A DNA stretch of 64,000 nucleotides from Hydrocarboniphaga daqingensis (GTDB taxonomy: Bacteria; Pseudomonadota; Gammaproteobacteria; Nevskiales; Nevskiaceae), in NCBI RefSeq assembly GCF_900129825.1, contig NZ_FQWZ01000003.1, forward strand, positions 54,353 through 118,352, given 5' to 3'. Below are positions 1-9,255 of this stretch, piece by piece. How positions within the stretch are numbered: the first letter of the stretch is position 1; every line of letters begins with the position of its first letter. A program made the translations under genes and the position numbers. The notes beneath the pieces were generated by a model, which worked only from the letters and a program-made list of their open reading frames with translations, did no database searches and was not told the origin of the DNA.

Positions 1-549
1 CCCCTGGCCCCTCTCCCGGAGGGAGAGGGGAAACTGGCGCCTGATTGCCCATTCCCGCCCGTTCCATGAGCATCCCCAAGCTTGCCTCTCCCCCCCCGGG
101 AGAGGCCGGCGCGCAACGCGCGCCGGGTGAGGGCGTCTGCAGAATGAGCCATGTGTGAGTCTCGAACGCCCTCACCCCTGGCCCCTCTCCCGGAGGGAGA
201 GGGAAACTGACGCCTGAGTGCCCATTCGCGCCTGTTCCATGAGCAGCCCCAAGCTTGCCTCTCCCCCCGGAAGAGGCCGGCGCGCAACGCGCGCCGGGTG
301 AGGGCGTCTGCAGAATGAGCCATGTGTGAGTCTCGAACGCCCTCACCCCTGGCCCCTTTCCCGGAGGGAGAGGGGAAATTGCCGCCTGAGTGCCCATTCC
401 CGCCTGTTCCATGAGCAGCCCCACGCTTGCCTCTCCCCCCGGGAGAGGTCGGCGCGCAGCGCGCGCCGGGTGAGGGCGTCTGCGGAATGAGCCATGTATG
501 AGCCTCGAACGCCCTCACCCCTGGCCCCTCTCCCGGAGGGAGAGGGGGA
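1..549. repeat. Tandem array of ~172 bp palindromic REP/BIME-like repeats
   Basis: The marker CCCCTGGCCCC starts at 1, 175, 346 and 518 (the third copy varies slightly), so there are three full units of 171-174 bp and a partial fourth. Each unit pairs a CCCTCACCCC...CTCTCCC block ending in a short palindrome with an opposed block reading CTCTCCC..GGGAGAGG, GC-rich CGCGCG, then GGGTGAGGGCGTC. This is the head-to-head layout of bacterial interspersed palindromic repeats. Units differ by small changes only, which suggests recent tandem amplification. The same family recurs at 10184-10446 and inside aceF. No convincing gene lies in the stretch; the short frames here are repeat translations. Confidence 0.85.
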
Positions 550-651
550 GCAGAACCACCGACACTGGCCCGAGCAGCGCGAGTCATCACATCGGCGTGA
601 CATCGATCGCTGCTAGCCTTGCGAGAATTTTGTCGACTTCAGGTGCTGCTG

Positions 652-2346
652 ATGCCCTGCCGATTCCTTGTGTCGTCGCTGCCGCCGGCCATGGGTCCAA
701 GTGGCTCAACGGGTCTTCGTCACGCGATCGCAGGTCTGCTGTGCGGGCTGATGATGTCGGCGTGCTCTTCGGGCTCGTCTGAGGATGCGGGATCAGACCC
801 GGTCGACATCGGGCCGCCACCACCGGTCGTGGAACTGCCGCCGGTGGCCGAGCCGCCCGGTAGCAGCGAACCGCCGCCGGCAACCGAGCCGCCCGGCAGC
901 AGCGAGCCGCCACCGCCGCCTGAACCGCCGCCGCCGCCGCCGCCGCCGGTGCCCGAGTGCGCGGCGCGTTCGGGGCCGCGTCCCAACTTCGTCATCCTGC
1001 TGACCGACGACCAAGAGCGCCGGCTCACTGATGCGTCGTATACGCCGGCAATCACGCAGCGATTGGTCGATGGTGGGCTGAGCTTCGACAAGGCCTATGT
1101 CACGACGTCGCTATGTTGCCCTTCGCGTACGTCGATTCTCAGCGGCCAGTACGCGCACAATCATCGCGTGCTGTCGAACGACAAGCCGCGCGGCGGTTAT
1201 CCGGTCGCCGGTGCGGCCGAAGCGGCATCGGTGGCGGTGTCGTTGAACCGTGCCGGTTACGAGACGGCGTTCATCGGCAAGTACATCAACCAGTATCCGA
1301 GTTACACCGAGTGGCCGGCGCCGGTCAGCGTGCCGCCCGGCTGGACGCACTGGTTTGCCGCCGTCGACGTGTTTCCGAAGACCGGACCGTACAACCAGTT
1401 CAACTACAACATGGCGCGTACCGATGCGACGTCGAGTTTCTTCGGCTCGCAGGCGGCTGACTACTTCGGAGACGTGATCACGCGCGATGCAGCGGCGTAC
1501 TTTGAATCGGTGTGTGCGCCGTTCCTGGCATTCGTGTCCTACGTCAGCCCGCATGGCCCGGCCACGCCGGCGCCGCGACATGCGGCGGCGACGGTGGCTC
1601 CGCCGCTACGCGCTCCGGCCTACAACGAGGCCGACATGTCCGACAAGCCGCGCTGGATTCGCGACCTGCCGCTGCTGACCGATGAACAGCAAGCACAGCT
1701 GCAGCAGTTCAACGAAAACCGGGCGCGGTCGATGCTGGGCGTCGACGAGTCGGTCGAACAGTTGCTCGGCATCCTGGATCGACGCGGCATCGGCGCCAAC
1801 ACCTATGTGTTCTTCCTGAGCGACAACGGTCTGCACATGGGCGAGCACCGCTTGTCGGGCATCAAGGATACGCCTTACGAAGAAGCGATCGGCATTCCGT
1901 TTTTCGCCCGCGGCCCGTCGATCGCACCGGGGCGGCGCAGTGATGCACTGGTGCTGAATATCGATCTGGCGCCGACGATTCTCGATCTGGCCGGGATCGC
2001 CGATGGAGCGGCGTCGATGGACGGTCGATCGCTAAAACCCTTGCTGCTGGGCGAGCCGGTGAGCTGGCGAACCGACTTTCTGGTCGAACACTTCGCCAAC
2101 AATCCCGACTCGATCAACAAGGTCAACCGGAATCCGTTCGCGTTGGAATACGCAGCCCTGCATCGCGGCCACGAGGTGCTGGTCGACTACGCCTACGGTG
2201 ACAGCGAGTACTACGATCTGGCCGCTGATCCCAGCCAGTCCGACAATCGCGCTGCGACGATGGATGCGGCCGCACAGCAAGCAATGCGGCAGCGCTTACA
2301 GGACTTGATGCGCTGTGCCGGCGATGCCTGTCGCGCCGGCCCCTGA
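652..2346 (+). CDS. Sulfatase-family lipoprotein
   Basis: About 564 aa. The N-terminus carries a hydrophobic stretch ending in a lipobox-like MSAC, so it is probably a lipoprotein. A long Pro/Ser/Glu-rich spacer with repeated PPGSSEPP units follows. The sulfatase domain begins RPNFVILLTDDQ. The C-P-S-R signature (CCPSRTSILSGQ, Cys codon 1117-1119) is the site oxidised to formylglycine in type I sulfatases. SDNGLHMGEH and the Asp-rich metal residues also fit. Likely role is hydrolysis of sulfate esters outside the cytoplasm; the substrate cannot be read from sequence. ATG 652 has an AGG eight bases upstream. ATG 691 gives a more compact signal peptide and is an alternative, and TTG 619 is less likely. 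The maturing enzyme is not in the window. The gene converges on the next one with a 6-base gap. Confidence 0.85.
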   Translation: MPCRFLVSSLPPAMGPSGSTGLRHAIAGLLCGLMMSACSSGSSEDAGSDPVDIGPPPPVVELPPVAEPPGSSEPPPATEPPGSSEPPPPPEPPPPPPPPVPECAARSGPRPNFVILLTDDQERRLTDASYTPAITQRLVDGGLSFDKAYVTTSLCCPSRTSILSGQYAHNHRVLSNDKPRGGYPVAGAAEAASVAVSLNRAGYETAFIGKYINQYPSYTEWPAPVSVPPGWTHWFAAVDVFPKTGPYNQFNYNMARTDATSSFFGSQAADYFGDVITRDAAAYFESVCAPFLAFVSYVSPHGPATPAPRHAAATVAPPLRAPAYNEADMSDKPRWIRDLPLLTDEQQAQLQQFNENRARSMLGVDESVEQLLGILDRRGIGANTYVFFLSDNGLHMGEHRLSGIKDTPYEEAIGIPFFARGPSIAPGRRSDALVLNIDLAPTILDLAGIADGAASMDGRSLKPLLLGEPVSWRTDFLVEHFANNPDSINKVNRNPFALEYAALHRGHEVLVDYAYGDSEYYDLAADPSQSDNRAATMDAAAQQAMRQRLQDLMRCAGDACRAGP

Positions 2347-2352
2347 GCCGCG

Positions 2353-4179
2353 TTAGAACCAGGCGTCGCGCATGTCCAGCGCCGTGGTGTCCATCGCCGC
2401 CAGCAGGTCGAGCTGCGGGCCGACCTTGGGCAGTTCCCATTCGAAGAAGTAGCGGCAGGCTTGCAGCTTGCCAGCGGTGAAATCGTCGGCGGGGAGCCGC
2501 TGCGCTGCGAGCGCTTGTTCGAGCCAGATCCACGCCAGCACCGTGTGGCCGAACGCCTCCAGATAGACGCTGCTATTAGCCAGCGTCTTGTGGATGTCGC
2601 CGGCGGCCCATAGCCGCTGCGTGACCACGGCCAGATTCTGCATCGACTCGCCGAGCGTCTTGGCGTAGTCGGCCAGCGTGGGGACGGCGGCAGCGCGCGC
2701 CACGCTGCGCGCGACCACGGCGCCGAGCGCCTTGAGTGCGGCGCCGTCCTGCATTACGACTTTGCGACCGAGCAAGTCCAAGCCCTGCACGCCATGCGTG
2801 CCTTCGTGGATCGGGTTGAGCCGGTTGTCGCGGTAGAACTGCTCGACGTTGTAATCGCGCGTATAGCCGTAGCCGCCGTGCACCTGGATCGCCAGGCTGT
2901 TGGCTTCCAGACACCATTGCGACGGCCAGCTCTTGGCGATCGGCGTCAGGATTTCGAGCAGCAGCGTCATCCGCTCGCGCTCGGCGGCGTCATCACTGTT
3001 GTGCTGCACGTCGACCAGTTGCGAGCAGTACAAGTTCAAGGCCAGCGCGCCTTCGACATAGGCCTTCTGTGCCAGCAGCATGCGGCGCACGTCGGCGTGT
3101 TCGATGATCGGCTGCTGCGGGGCGCTGGCTTCCTTGCCGCTGCCGCTGATCACGCGGCCCTGCTTGCGCGTGCGCGCGTAGTCCAGCGCATGCAGATAGC
3201 CGGTGTAGCCGAGCATGGTCGCGCCCAGGCCAACGCCGATGCGCGCCTCGTTCATCATGTGGAACATGCAGGCCAGGCCGCGATGCAGTTCGCCGACGCG
3301 GTAGCCGATCGCGCCGGCCTTGCCGCCAGGGCGATGGCGCGTGCCTTCACCGAAGTTCAGCAGGCAATTGGTCGTGCCGCGATAGCCCATCTTGTGATTG
3401 AGCCCGGCCAGCACGACGTCGTTGCGCTCGCCGCGCGTGCCGTCCGCGTTGACCAGGTACTTGGGCACGATGAACAGCGAAATGCCTTTGACGCCGGGAA
3501 TCAGCCGGCCGTTGTCATCGGGCACTTTGGCCAGCACGAGATGGACGATGTTCTCGCTCAACTCGTGCTCGCCGCCGCTGATCCACATCTTGTTGCCGGT
3601 GAGCCGGTACTGCGGGCCCAGCGCGCTGTCGCCCTCGTATTCGGCGCGCGTGACGATGTCACTCAGCGACGAGCCGGCCTGCGGCTCCGACAAGCACATC
3701 GTGCCGAAATAGCGCCCGGCGAACTGCGGCCGGACGAAGGCGTCGATCTGCGCCGGCGTGCCGTGCTTGAGCAGCGTGTTGGCGTTGCCGATCGTCAGGA
3801 ATGGGTAGGCCGAGGTGCCGACGTTGGCGCCGAGGAAGTACGCGAACGATGCCTTCTCGACGACGGTCGGCAACTGCATGCCGCCGAACTCCGCGTCCTG
3901 CGCGGCGGCCATCAGCCCGGCGTCGCAGTAGGCGTCGAGCGCGGGCTTGACCTGATCGTGCATCGTCACGCGCTCGCCGTCGAAATGCGGCTCATGCTGG
4001 TCGTTGAGTTTGTTGTGCGGTGCGAAGCGCTCGGTGGCGATCTTCTCGCTGGTATCGAGCACCGCATCGAAGGTATCGCGGCTGTGCTCGGCGTAGCGCG
4101 GGAAACGCGTCAGCGCTTCGACGTCGAGCCACTGGTACAGCAGGAAGTCGAGATCGCGACGCGACAGGATCAGGGACAT
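2353..4179 (-). CDS. Large acyl-CoA dehydrogenase (DmdC-like, with C-terminal extension)
   Basis: 608 aa, about 200 residues longer than the classical 380-400 aa enzymes. This is the size of the group with an extra C-terminal helical domain, which includes 3-methylmercaptopropionyl-CoA dehydrogenases and long-chain enzymes. Recognisable flavin/substrate motifs are [24 protein letters not shown], and [19 protein letters not shown] followed by [11 protein letters not shown], whose Glu aligns with the catalytic base. Expected reaction is FAD-dependent alpha,beta-dehydrogenation of an acyl-CoA. It reads away from the cytochrome c gene upstream with a 51-base gap and could be cotranscribed with it. 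Substrate chain length cannot be judged, and DmdC itself is only one possibility. Confidence 0.9.
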   Translation of the reverse strand: MSLILSRRDLDFLLYQWLDVEALTRFPRYAEHSRDTFDAVLDTSEKIATERFAPHNKLNDQHEPHFDGERVTMHDQVKPALDAYCDAGLMAAAQDAEFGGMQLPTVVEKASFAYFLGANVGTSAYPFLTIGNANTLLKHGTPAQIDAFVRPQFAGRYFGTMCLSEPQAGSSLSDIVTRAEYEGDSALGPQYRLTGNKMWISGGEHELSENIVHLVLAKVPDDNGRLIPGVKGISLFIVPKYLVNADGTRGERNDVVLAGLNHKMGYRGTTNCLLNFGEGTRHRPGGKAGAIGYRVGELHRGLACMFHMMNEARIGVGLGATMLGYTGYLHALDYARTRKQGRVISGSGKEASAPQQPIIEHADVRRMLLAQKAYVEGALALNLYCSQLVDVQHNSDDAAERERMTLLLEILTPIAKSWPSQWCLEANSLAIQVHGGYGYTRDYNVEQFYRDNRLNPIHEGTHGVQGLDLLGRKVVMQDGAALKALGAVVARSVARAAAVPTLADYAKTLGESMQNLAVVTQRLWAAGDIHKTLANSSVYLEAFGHTVLAWIWLEQALAAQRLPADDFTAGKLQACRYFFEWELPKVGPQLDLLAAMDTTALDMRDAWF

Positions 4180-4230
4180 GGGCGGCTCGCTGGCAAACGG
4201 CGGCCAGCATACTGCAGCGCCGCCCGGCGT

Positions 4231-4815
4231 TCAGCGCGGTGGCAGCGCGATGCGTTCCTGTTCGAGCGCGGCCATGTCGTCGGGCAGATGCCGCGCCGCT
4301 TCGACCTGCTCGACCGTGATCGGCCGATAGCCCGGCGCCGGCTTGTTCAGCACTTCGGCGATGTAGCGGATCACTTCGGCGATCTGCAGATTGGTGAAGC
4401 GCGGGCCAAAGCGCGGCATCAGGCCGTAATACAGCTTGTCGCCGACTTCGACTGCACCATAAGGGCCGTAGATGATCGCGTGCGCTACGTACTGCTGGCC
4501 TTCTGCCGTCGCCAGCCAAGCCGACAGGCCGGTTAGCGGCGGGAAGCCGTTGCTATCGGCATCATCACCGCCGCGTCCGCTGCCGTCGGCGCGATGACAG
4601 ACAGCGCAGCGGTCGCGATAAATCTGCCGGCCTTCGGTTGGCCGGTAGATCACGCGATTGGTTTTGCGCGTCGTGCTCAGCGGCGGCTTTCGCACGGGCG
4701 CGTCGTCCGCGACCGCCGGTGCGCCCAGCATCAGCGCTGCCGCGGTCGCCAGGCTCGTCGTCCACCGCGCTACGCGGCGTTTCGAGCGCGCCTTCAAGCG
4801 GGCCATGCGGTCCAT
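4231..4815 (-). CDS. Periplasmic c-type cytochrome
   Basis: 194 aa. A basic N-terminus is followed by a hydrophobic segment and an AVA-DD junction, a probable Sec signal peptide cleaved near residue 37. One heme-binding CAVCH motif lies at residues 70-74. A Met-Pro (GLMPRFG, Met133) is the likely distal ligand, and a final helix LQIAEVIRYIAEVLN completes a class I fold. The protein should transfer electrons in the periplasm; partner unknown. It sits just upstream of the large acyl-CoA dehydrogenase on the same strand. Such dehydrogenases normally use electron-transfer flavoprotein in the cytoplasm, so a direct link is doubtful. Confidence 0.85.
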   Translation of the reverse strand: MDRMARLKARSKRRVARWTTSLATAAALMLGAPAVADDAPVRKPPLSTTRKTNRVIYRPTEGRQIYRDRCAVCHRADGSGRGGDDADSNGFPPLTGLSAWLATAEGQQYVAHAIIYGPYGAVEVGDKLYYGLMPRFGPRFTNLQIAEVIRYIAEVLNKPAPGYRPITVEQVEAARHLPDDMAALEQERIALPPR

Positions 4816-4845
4816 CGCGTCAGGCTCCTGATGCGCCGATTCGCG

Positions 4846-5772
4846 CTAGCAGGTCGTCGCAATAAGCACACCATGCCCCGCGCTGCATGATGGCTGGCGG
4901 AAGCGCTTGTGTACCCAGCGATACTGCGCAGGATGCTGGCGCACCGCCTGCTCGATCCAGGCATTGATCCGCGTCGCGTCGGCGACCGCGTCGGCACTCG
5001 GAAAGTCGCGCCATGGCGCGCTGAATTCGAGTTGGTAGCGCCCGTCGCGGTCGCGCCAGAAACGCAGGCCGACGACGGCGGCGCCGGTCATGCTGGCCAA
5101 GCGCGACGCGGCCGTTATCGTCGCTGCCGGCTGCCCGAATAACGGGGCTATCACGTGCGTCTTACCGGCGTAGTAGCGATCAGGCGCATACCAGACGCAG
5201 CGCCCGGCGCGCAGGCGCTTGATCACGTGGCGCACCGCGTGAGCCTGGATCGGGGCGGTGTCGACGTCGTGCTGTGGCGTGCTGCCATCGCCGGGGCGAA
5301 TGTCGCGGCGGGTACGGCCACGACGCTGGGCCTGCTCGATTACCGGGTGCGCCGCAGGCTGGTAGGTGAAATCCACGATCAGTTGCCGACGCAGCAGCGC
5401 GGCGCACAAGTCCATCGTCGTCGTATGCAGCACCAGCAACAGCACGCCGCGACATTGCTGCTGCACGTGGCGAACGACGTCGACGCCGTGCACGCCACTC
5501 AGCAATCGATCGAGGCGTGACACCGGCCACCACCAGCCGATCAATTTCTCGGCGACGCCGATGCCATAGTTGCGTGCGTTGGCGCGCAGCAGGCGATCGA
5601 TGGCCTGCGCATCCAGCTCGGGAAAGCAACGCCGTAGATGCTCAGCCGTTTTGCGCCATCGACCTGGCTGCACGCGACGACTCAGATCGCCCCAAGCCAC
5701 ACCGGCGCCGAACAGCACGCGGTAGGGCAGCAGTCGCGTCGCCAGCCAAGCGAGCCGCAGCGATGCGGCCAT
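4846..5772 (-). CDS. LpxL/HtrB-family lipid A acyltransferase-like protein
   Basis: About 308 aa when started at ATG 5772 (MAASLRLAWL). The open frame runs further to 5958, but that extension is low-complexity and unlike the family. The acyltransferase HX4D signature reads HTTTMD (His116, Asp121), and WYAPDRYYAG, FGQPAATITAASRLA and ARINAWIEQAVRQHPAQYRWVHKRF-type elements match late acyltransferases of lipid A synthesis. The expected role is transfer of an acyl chain from acyl-ACP to Kdo-lipid A at the inner membrane face. It is the more diverged of two such genes here; the other (33303-34241) sits beside waaA. It could act on another glycolipid or ornithine lipid. Confidence 0.8.
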   Translation of the reverse strand: MAASLRLAWLATRLLPYRVLFGAGVAWGDLSRRVQPGRWRKTAEHLRRCFPELDAQAIDRLLRANARNYGIGVAEKLIGWWWPVSRLDRLLSGVHGVDVVRHVQQQCRGVLLLVLHTTTMDLCAALLRRQLIVDFTYQPAAHPVIEQAQRRGRTRRDIRPGDGSTPQHDVDTAPIQAHAVRHVIKRLRAGRCVWYAPDRYYAGKTHVIAPLFGQPAATITAASRLASMTGAAVVGLRFWRDRDGRYQLEFSAPWRDFPSADAVADATRINAWIEQAVRQHPAQYRWVHKRFRQPSCSAGHGVLIATTC

Positions 5773-6095
5773 CGGCCATTGCGACGGCGCCCAAGAAAAG
5801 CCGCTGGTGGCCGCGACATTCGTGCGCGGATACGCGTCGCGTCGTGCACCGCTCGATGGTGTGAAAACCGATGATTGAGGTCCGGCGTCGACGTTGGCGC
5901 CGTAGCGACCGTCGCGGCCAGACGCGGAGGCCCCAGCCCCCGGCCCGCTGCCATCCATTGCCCTGATCCCTGCACGTCCGTGTGCGATCGCGAAGCCGCC
6001 GTGCTGCTGCGACGGCGGCCGTGACCTGTGATCAGGATGCTACGGGCCGCTGCACGTCACTGACAAGGCAGTGCGTGTAACAGCGCGTCGTGGCC
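5773..6095. other. Non-coding gap between acyltransferase and acyl-CoA dehydrogenase
   Basis: About 320 bases. The upstream part of the acyltransferase frame (5773-5958) stays open but codes for a Gly/Ala/Arg-rich sequence unlike the family. I see no clear promoter, terminator or RNA gene in the rest. Confidence 0.4.
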
Positions 6096-7310
6096 TCAGT
6101 GCCGGCTGACGTAGCGCGACAGCTCCAGCTTGCCGATCTGGTTGCGATGCACTTCGTCGGGGCCGTCGGCCAGGCGCAGCGTGCGCGCTTGCGCATACAT
6201 GTAGGCCAGCGGCGTGTCATCGCTAACGCCAGCACCGCCGTGCACCTGGATCGCCCAGTCGATCACCTGACAGGCCATCAGCGGCGCGGCGACCTTGATC
6301 ATCGCGATCTGCTTGGCGGCGACCTTGTTGCCGACGGTGTCCATCATGTACGCCGCATTCAGCGTCAGCAGCCGGCACTGGTCGATCTGGATGCGCGCTT
6401 CGGCTATGCGCTCCAGCGTCACCGTCTGCGCGGCGACCGGCTTGCCGAACGCGGTGCGCGACAGCGCGCGCTTGCACATCAGCTCCAGTGCGCGCTCGGC
6501 CAAGCCGATCAGCCGCATGCAGTGATGGATGCGGCCCGGCCCGAGCCGACCTTGCGCGATCTCGAAGCCACGGCCCTCGCCGAGCAGCATGTTGCTCGCC
6601 GGCACGCGCACGTTGTCGAACACCAGTTCGCCGTGGCCATGCGGTGCATCGTCGTAGCCGAACACCGGCAGGTGCCGCAGCACGGTCACGCCCGGCGTGT
6701 CGCGCGGCACCAGAATCATCGACTGCTGACGATGGCGGTCGGGGTTGTCCGGGTCACTCTTGCCCATGAAGATGAACAGCGCGCAGCGCGGGTCGTTGGC
6801 GCCCGACGACCACCACTTGCGACCGTTGATCACATAGTCGTCGCCGTCGCGGACGATGCGGCTGCTGATGTTGGTCGCATCGCTGGAGGCCACGTCCGGC
6901 TCGGTCATCGCAAAGCAGCTGCGGATCTCGCCGTTGAGCAAGGGCTTGAGCCAGCGCTGCTGTTGCTCGGGCGTGCCGTAGCGCGTCAGCACTTCCATGT
7001 TGCCGGTGTCGGGCGCGTTGCAGTTGAACACTTCCGGCGCCCAGGCGACGCGGCCCATGATTTCGCACAGCGGCGCGTATTCGACGTTGCTCAAGCCGGC
7101 GCCCAGCTCCGACTCGGGCAGAAACAGATTCCACAGTCCGGCAGCCTTGGCCTTGAGCTTCAGCGACTCGACGATCTGCGTCGGCTGCCAGCGATCGCCT
7201 TGCGCCACTTCGGCTGCGAAGCGCGCCTCGTTGGGATAGACGTGCTCGTCCATGAAGGCCGTCAGGCGCTGTTGCAGGTCGCGCGTGCGCGCCGAGTATT
7301 CGAAGTCCAT
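6096..7310 (-). CDS. Acyl-CoA dehydrogenase, ACAD10/11-like
   Basis: 404 aa, typical family length. It starts [16 protein letters not shown], has [16 protein letters not shown] (substrate/FAD region), [14 protein letters not shown], and [12 protein letters not shown]. The C-terminal [13 protein letters not shown] shows the DGPDEVH pattern of the ACAD10/11 group, where the position of the usual catalytic Glu carries a different acidic context. Expected role is FAD-dependent oxidation of an acyl-CoA, possibly branched or 4-hydroxy acyl in this group. It is the last gene of the SDR - quinone oxidoreductase - dehydrogenase run, 16 bases after its neighbour, probably driven from the promoter facing the LysR gene at 9256. 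Confidence 0.9.
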   Translation of the reverse strand: MDFEYSARTRDLQQRLTAFMDEHVYPNEARFAAEVAQGDRWQPTQIVESLKLKAKAAGLWNLFLPESELGAGLSNVEYAPLCEIMGRVAWAPEVFNCNAPDTGNMEVLTRYGTPEQQQRWLKPLLNGEIRSCFAMTEPDVASSDATNISSRIVRDGDDYVINGRKWWSSGANDPRCALFIFMGKSDPDNPDRHRQQSMILVPRDTPGVTVLRHLPVFGYDDAPHGHGELVFDNVRVPASNMLLGEGRGFEIAQGRLGPGRIHHCMRLIGLAERALELMCKRALSRTAFGKPVAAQTVTLERIAEARIQIDQCRLLTLNAAYMMDTVGNKVAAKQIAMIKVAAPLMACQVIDWAIQVHGGAGVSDDTPLAYMYAQARTLRLADGPDEVHRNQIGKLELSRYVSRH

Positions 7311-7326
7311 GGCAGGTATCCGGTGG

Positions 7327-8310
7327 TTATTCGTTGACGACGGTGACGACGACCTTGCCCGACACGCGTCGGTCCATCAGCGCGCGCAGCGCTTCGGCGC
7401 CGCGTTCCAGCGGGAAACGTTCGCCGATGTGCGGGCGCAGGCGGTCTTCCTGCAGCCAGCCAAACAGCGTGGTCAGATCGCGGTAATTGTTCTTCGGCTC
7501 GCGCTTGGTGTAATCGCCCCAAAACACGCCGACGACGCTGCAGCCTTTCAGCAGCGTCAGATTGGCTGGAATCTTCGGGATCTCGCCGTTGGCGAAGCCG
7601 ATGATCAAGTGGCGGCCGCGCCATGCAGCCGAGCGCAGCGCGACTTCGGTGAACGCGCCGCCGACCGGGTCGAACGTCACGTCGACGCCACGGCCTTCGG
7701 TCAGTTGCTTGAGCCGGTCCTTCAGATCGTCGCGGCTGTAGTTGATCAGCTCGTCGGCGCCGTGTTGCTGGCAGATCGCGAGCTTGTCGTCCGTCGATGC
7801 TGCGGCGATCACGCGCGCGCCGAGCACCTTGCCGATCTCGATCGCGGCCAGGCCGACGCCGCCCGATGCGCCGAGCACCAGCAGCGTCTCGCCGCTCTGC
7901 AGCGCGGCGCGGTCGGCCAGCGCGTGGTAGGCGGTGCCGTAGGTCAGCACGAAGGCCGATGCCGTAACGAAGTCGAGGCCGTTGGGCATCGGCATCAGCG
8001 CTTGCGCGTCGGCCAGCACGTATTCGGCAAACGCGCCCCAGCCGGTGAATGCGATCACGCGATCGCCGGGCCGCAGGTGCTTGACCTTGGCGCCGACGGC
8101 TTCGACCACGCCGGCGCATTCACCGCCCGGCGCAAACGGCAGCGGCGGCTTGAACTGGTACTTGTTCTGCACGATCAGCGTGTCGGGAAAGTTCACGCCG
8201 GCCGCGTGCACGCGAACCAGCGCTTGATGATCGCCCGGCGTCGGCGTGTCGATATCACCGTAGACCAGCGTTTCGGGTTCACCGTAGTGCGTGCACAGCA
8301 GGGCTTTCAT
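7327..8310 (-). CDS. NADPH:quinone oxidoreductase-family protein (zinc-free MDR)
   Basis: 327 aa from ATG 8310 ([15 protein letters not shown]); the frame is open further upstream but only in an overlap with the SDR gene. Domain order is GroES-like N-terminal domain ([25 protein letters not shown]), then a Rossmann fold with [16 protein letters not shown], then a return to the catalytic domain. Zinc-binding cysteines of alcohol dehydrogenases are absent, as in quinone oxidoreductase/zeta-crystallin proteins. Likely reaction is NADPH-dependent reduction of quinones or enoyl compounds. It lies 38 bases after the SDR gene in a probable fatty-acid-like degradation operon. Confidence 0.85.
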   Translation of the reverse strand: MKALLCTHYGEPETLVYGDIDTPTPGDHQALVRVHAAGVNFPDTLIVQNKYQFKPPLPFAPGGECAGVVEAVGAKVKHLRPGDRVIAFTGWGAFAEYVLADAQALMPMPNGLDFVTASAFVLTYGTAYHALADRAALQSGETLLVLGASGGVGLAAIEIGKVLGARVIAAASTDDKLAICQQHGADELINYSRDDLKDRLKQLTEGRGVDVTFDPVGGAFTEVALRSAAWRGRHLIIGFANGEIPKIPANLTLLKGCSVVGVFWGDYTKREPKNNYRDLTTLFGWLQEDRLRPHIGERFPLERGAEALRALMDRRVSGKVVVTVVNE

Positions 8311-8348
8311 GGGCGGGCTCGTCAAAAGTCGGGGCGTGGGTGCGTCGG

Positions 8349-9143
8349 TCAGGCGGTCAGGTAGCCGCCGTCGACGTTGATGCAGGCGCCGGTGGTGTAG
8401 CTGGCGCCCGGCGACACCAGATACAGCACGGTGGCCGCCATCTCGTCCGGTGAGGCATGGCGGCCCATCGGGATATGCGACATGAAGCCGGCATTGGCCT
8501 CGCCCTGGCGGATCAGCGCCGACGCGAACTTGGTGTCGGTCAGGCCCGGCAGCAGCGCATTGACGCGGATGTTCAGCGGCGCGCATTCGCGAGCGTAAGC
8601 CTTGGTCATCGCGATCACGGCCGACTTGGTGATCGAATAAATGCCTTGCAGCAGGCCGGGCACGACGCCGTTGACCGAGGCGGTGTTGACGATCGCGCCG
8701 CCGGCCGCGCCGTTCTTCATCATCAGCTTCACGCCGCCGGCACTCATGAAGTAGTAGCCGCGGATGTTGACGTCGACCGTCTTCTGGAACGCGCTGACGT
8801 CGGTTTCCCAGATCGGACCGTAGTGCGGGTTGGTTGCCGCGTTGTTGACCAGCACGTCGAGCCGGCCGAACTGCTGCTCGACCTGCGCGAACAGTGCGTC
8901 GATCTGCGCGATCTCGCCGATATGGCAGGCCAGCGCCGTGGCCTTGCCACCGCTGGCGCGGATCGACGCGGCCACCGCTTCACAGTCGGCCAGCTTGCGG
9001 CTGGACACGACCACCTGAGCGCCGGCGGCGGCCAGCGTGCGCGCGATCGACTCGCCGATGCCACGGCTGGCGCCGGTGACGACGGCGACTTGGCCGCTCA
9101 GGTCGAACAAGCGGCTCGGGGACAGCGCAGGGTGGTCGGTCAT
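8349..9143 (-). CDS. Short-chain dehydrogenase/reductase
   Basis: 264 aa classical SDR. The cofactor motif TGASRGIG is at residues 23-30, the structural NNAA near 100-103, and the catalytic triad Ser156 with YSITK (Tyr169, Lys173). Sequence style is that of 3-oxoacyl-ACP/3-hydroxyacyl-CoA reductases. The substrate cannot be fixed, but position at the head of an operon with an acyl-CoA dehydrogenase suggests hydroxyacyl-CoA or alcohol oxidation. The start is ATG 9143. The 112-base gap to the divergent LysR gene contains a 10-bp inverted repeat. Confidence 0.9.
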   Translation of the reverse strand: MTDHPALSPSRLFDLSGQVAVVTGASRGIGESIARTLAAAGAQVVVSSRKLADCEAVAASIRASGGKATALACHIGEIAQIDALFAQVEQQFGRLDVLVNNAATNPHYGPIWETDVSAFQKTVDVNIRGYYFMSAGGVKLMMKNGAAGGAIVNTASVNGVVPGLLQGIYSITKSAVIAMTKAYARECAPLNIRVNALLPGLTDTKFASALIRQGEANAGFMSHIPMGRHASPDEMAATVLYLVSPGASYTTGACINVDGGYLTA

Positions 9144-9197
9144 CGCGGGTGGCCTTTGGCGGAATGCGGGTTTGCGCAGAGCCTAGGCCGACGCTTA

Positions 9198-9255
9198 CCG
9201 TCATTCAAATGAATACGGCTTATGCCGATCCATCAATGTTGTTCATGAATGACGG
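9198..9255. promoter_or_regulatory. Candidate LysR operator in the SDR/LysR divergent region
   Basis: CCGTCATTCA at 9198-9207 and its exact reverse complement TGAATGACGG at 9246-9255 flank a short AT-rich core containing ATTCAAATGAAT. The right arm touches the LysR start codon at 9256. A 10-base perfect inverted repeat placed between divergent genes is what an autoregulating LysR-type regulator would use. This is inference from position and symmetry. Confidence 0.5.

Noticed and set aside
1-549. Possible CRISPR array
   Set aside because: Units are ~172 bp, nearly identical throughout and full of palindromes; there are no short repeats with unique spacers and no cas genes.
498-913. Small open frames in the first kilobase
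   Set aside because: They are repeat translations or shadows of the Pro-rich sulfatase linker and show no protein features.
785-1091. Arg- or Gly-rich short frames over the sulfatase linker
   Set aside because: The wording is a direct result of CCG/CCA repeats coding for proline in the real frame.
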